Part shown: positions 45,418 through 47,447 of the stretch, in pieces
Position numbering within the stretch: the first letter of the stretch is position 1
Layout: each line of letters opens with the position of its first letter
Program-made: the position numbers and the translations under genes
From: Lojkania enalia
Taxonomy: Eukaryota > Ascomycota > Dothideomycetes > Pleosporales
Assembly: GCA_010094045.1 (NCBI GenBank)
Contig: ML986623.1
Span: 251,285 to 298,731 of the forward strand
Direction of reading: 5' to 3'
Length of the DNA: 47,447 nucleotides
The notes under the pieces: generated by a model
The model's input: the letters and a program-made list of their open reading frames with translations, nothing else
Databases searched by the model: none
Told to the model about the DNA's origin: nothing

Positions 45418-47447
45418 TAATAGGCTATAATTATTAGAGAGAGGTTTTATAAGAATAATCTTATAATTATAAGAGTAGTATTCTAATAATTAATAAGCTG
45501 TAGTTTTACTAAATATATTCTAATATCTATAGTATTTAGATAGTAATTAGAGATTTACTAGTACTTTATTTTCAGACTCATCTTCTAGCTCTAGGACTTA
45601 CTTATCTTTAATCAGATGCTCAATTTCATATAGAAACGTAGAGAAAAACTTATTCTCTTTCCTCTTTATATTAAAGTAGAAAGTATTAGCTAAAATAAGA
45701 GCGATAATATAAGAATAGACTTTTTTTAGATTAGGTTCGGACTTTATTATATATAGGCGTATAGAAGTTCTAAACTTATTTAGACTATAAGTTATAAGAG
45801 ACTAATATAATTTTAGTAGTCTTAGTAAACCCTTAATATAATAGATAGTTAGACTATAAGACTACTAATACTAGTTCTTTTTCTATAGAGCGTTATGTTA
45901 CTAGATATCTAGTTCTACCTTCTTATTATATACTAGCTAAGTTAATTATATAAGAAGAGAAGGTAAAGGATTATAAGTAGTAGAATACTTAGAGGACTAT
46001 ATAATCTAATTCTTATCTATATCTAGCTAGAGTTAAAAATAATATAACTATTTAATACTAATAATACAATTCTAAATACCTAGATCTATAATAATAAATA
46101 GGTAGTTTTAGATAGTTCTCCTATTAATTCGCAGATATAAGTAAATATACTAATTAACTAGAGTTTAAATTTAGTCTTAAAAACCTTTAATAGTAATTTT
46201 AAAGGGTAAATACTATATTAATATATATAGAGCTTAGGAGAGTAATCTAGCTACTATAGAATTAAAGAATAAGAAGTTTTAAGCGCTTATATTAATAAAG
46301 GTATTTAGTTATATACTAACGCCTTTTAAATATAGAATAGTAGGAATTTAAAAGTACTTTCCTCTAAATAAATATAATAAATCGATGTTTAATAAGTTAT
46401 ACTTACTTAAGTCTAGGATAGAGAGTTTTCTTAAACGTCTCTATTTCCCACCCGAGAACTATCTAGATAGTACTTATTTACGTCTAAAAACTCTTCTTCC
46501 TTAATCTTCTTTTATTTAACCTCTATTTCTTATACTTTAAAGACTATATATTCGTTTATAAAGTATTCTAGTTTACTATAATTATAGTAATTATCTAGGG
46601 TTATATACTTTTTAGATATAGAAGTCTTACTAGATAATTAGGGAGCGATTGTAGTAGAATAAAGTATTAATACTAGAGTAGATTAGAGTAGTATTAGATT
46701 GTAGGTTACCTTAGATAAACTCTTAAAAACCTTCTAATACTAATCCAAATTTATTTTAGCTATAACTTATAGACTAATAGTTTATTCTAGGAGGTTAAAA
46801 ATACTTCTCCTTTCTATATTATAGGCTTTTAAGTAGACAACTATAATATTAAAGGAGCCTTTCTATATAAGCTTAAAGCTAAAATTTAGTATCTTTAAGT
46901 TAAGGAGAATCTTATCCTATAAGTAGAAGAACTACTTAGATTAGGATACGGATCCTCTAATAGCTATACTAATAAAGTAAACTTTAAAAGTTAGGAACAC
47001 TTCTCTCTTATTTATTCTTAAGACCTAAAATATCTGTTATACCTCTATCTCTTTATTACCTATAATAAAATATAATTGTAGAAGTAAAATTATTTCTTTA
47101 ATATTCTTAAACTAATACTAGTCTAATTTAGCTAGGTATTTTAGCTCTAAATACCCTTTTATAGTACTAGAGGTATATTTTTATACTAATACTATATATA
47201 TATATTCTATCTAATAGTAATCTATATTAATTTTAAATTAGTCTAGAATTAAGACTTACTATTATTTAAATATAGATTTATTACTATCTATAAAGCTTTT
47301 AATCTTAGGCGTACGTTTAGTAAGGTAAACTTAAAGAAGTTTAAGAGTAGCTAAAAGGTTTCTTACTAGAAGAGTTGTAAAAGTTTCTTAGTATATTATT
47401 AGTTCTAATTTAGTAGTTTATAAAGGTTAATCAGGACTAATAGTTCT
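45413..47447 (-). pseudogene. Gypsy D gag-pol relic, N-terminal part (gag-protease-RT start)
   Basis: Upstream part of the D polyprotein. Next to E, the minus strand reads YSYNYKIILIKPLSNNYSLLYN at about 45480-45418, the PYDHKI.L..G..PP.GPLY segment that precedes Gypsy RT. A retropepsin lies at about 46400-46050: the block begins VSIQLNTFINISAQNFLF, with INIS for IDTG, and continues FIIIDLGIQ-type sequence (family DVPFLLTDLG). A CCHC knuckle at 46551-46592 reads YNYSKLEYFINEY, with every Cys and the His now Tyr. Gag continues to the window edge. The knuckle and protease sit in different frames, which may reflect an indel or a gag/pol frameshift. Stops are TAG/TAA. Confidence 0.8.

Larger units (their letters stand above)
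35838..47447 (-). mobile_element. Gypsy family D retrotransposon, open to the right
   Basis: Minus-strand Ty3/Gypsy element of a family distinct from A and B. Its 3' LTR begins at 35838, inside A3. Internal order: polypurine tract, untranslated stretch, opposite-strand ORF, chromodomain, integrase, RNase H, RT, then Copia element E (40163-45412), then the rest of RT, protease and gag to the window end. The 5' LTR lies outside the window. Removing E and one TTATA rejoins the RT frame. Confidence 0.88.

Noticed and set aside
1..47447. Organellar or bacterial origin because of the high A+T content
   Set aside because: The content is eukaryotic transposons (Gypsy, Copia, hAT, Fot1/pogo) and a fungal RecQ gene, with a CpA-directed mutation pattern; there are no organellar genes, tRNAs or rRNAs.
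1..47447. Centromere call from AT-rich RIP-mutated retroelements
   Set aside because: Such DNA is found in some ascomycete centromeres, but nothing in the sequence alone separates this from other heterochromatin, and the telomere-linked-helicase relic points elsewhere.
1..47447. Numerous open frames of 60-150 codons in other frames
   Set aside because: With TpG depleted, TGA stops are rare and off-frame stretches stay open by chance. They lack family motifs and lie over recognised transposon frames, so I treated them as shadows.

Overview
The window reads as a transposon graveyard from a filamentous ascomycete (Pezizomycotina) that carries out repeat-induced point mutation (RIP). The DNA is strongly A+T-rich. 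CpA and TpG are scarce and TpA is everywhere, on both strands. Coding frames can still be followed for hundreds of residues but are broken almost only by TAG and TAA where CAG, CAA or TGG would be expected. Repeat copies differ mostly by C/T and G/A transitions. I found no intact host gene, rRNA or tRNA. Every protein call is a relic recognised from degraded family motifs, and most start codons are gone.

Layout. 1-2110: hAT transposase relic (+). 2111-3376: unidentified decayed sequence. 3377-3919: 5' end of Gypsy family A (copy A1, +). 3920-4107: a 17-bp tandem array. 4108-9981: Gypsy family B (B1, -). 9981-16779: nearly complete Gypsy A (A2, -), whose 5' LTR cuts a Fot1/pogo relic (F2, -, 16780-17515). 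18031-19879: full-length Fot1/pogo element (F1, +) with 53-bp inverted repeats and TA duplications. 19882-21366: unidentified repeat-bearing stretch. 21367-28010: second Gypsy B (B2, -). 28011-29300 and 29301-33382: two head-to-tail copies of element C, which encodes an OrsD-like zinc-finger/RecQ-helicase protein of the telomere-linked-helicase type. 33383-35837: 3' part of Gypsy A (A3, -). 35838 to the window end: Gypsy family D (-), interrupted at 40163-45412 by a complete Ty1/Copia element E (-) with 125-bp LTRs and a TTATA target duplication.

The order of insertion can be partly read: C2 is cut by A3, A3 by D, and D by E; F2 is cut by A2; B2 is cut by C1. The points most worth a second look are: (1) all three Gypsy families carry an extra open-frame relic on the opposite strand, tail-to-tail with the 3' end of pol; (2) element C has a precise left terminus with a 30-nt palindrome inside a larger hairpin, seen at two independent junctions, which suggests a mobile element rather than a plain gene; (3) the Fot1/pogo inverted repeats are built from 17-bp subrepeats, and a third, orphan array of that period lies at 3929-3979. 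Family letters A-G are local labels.
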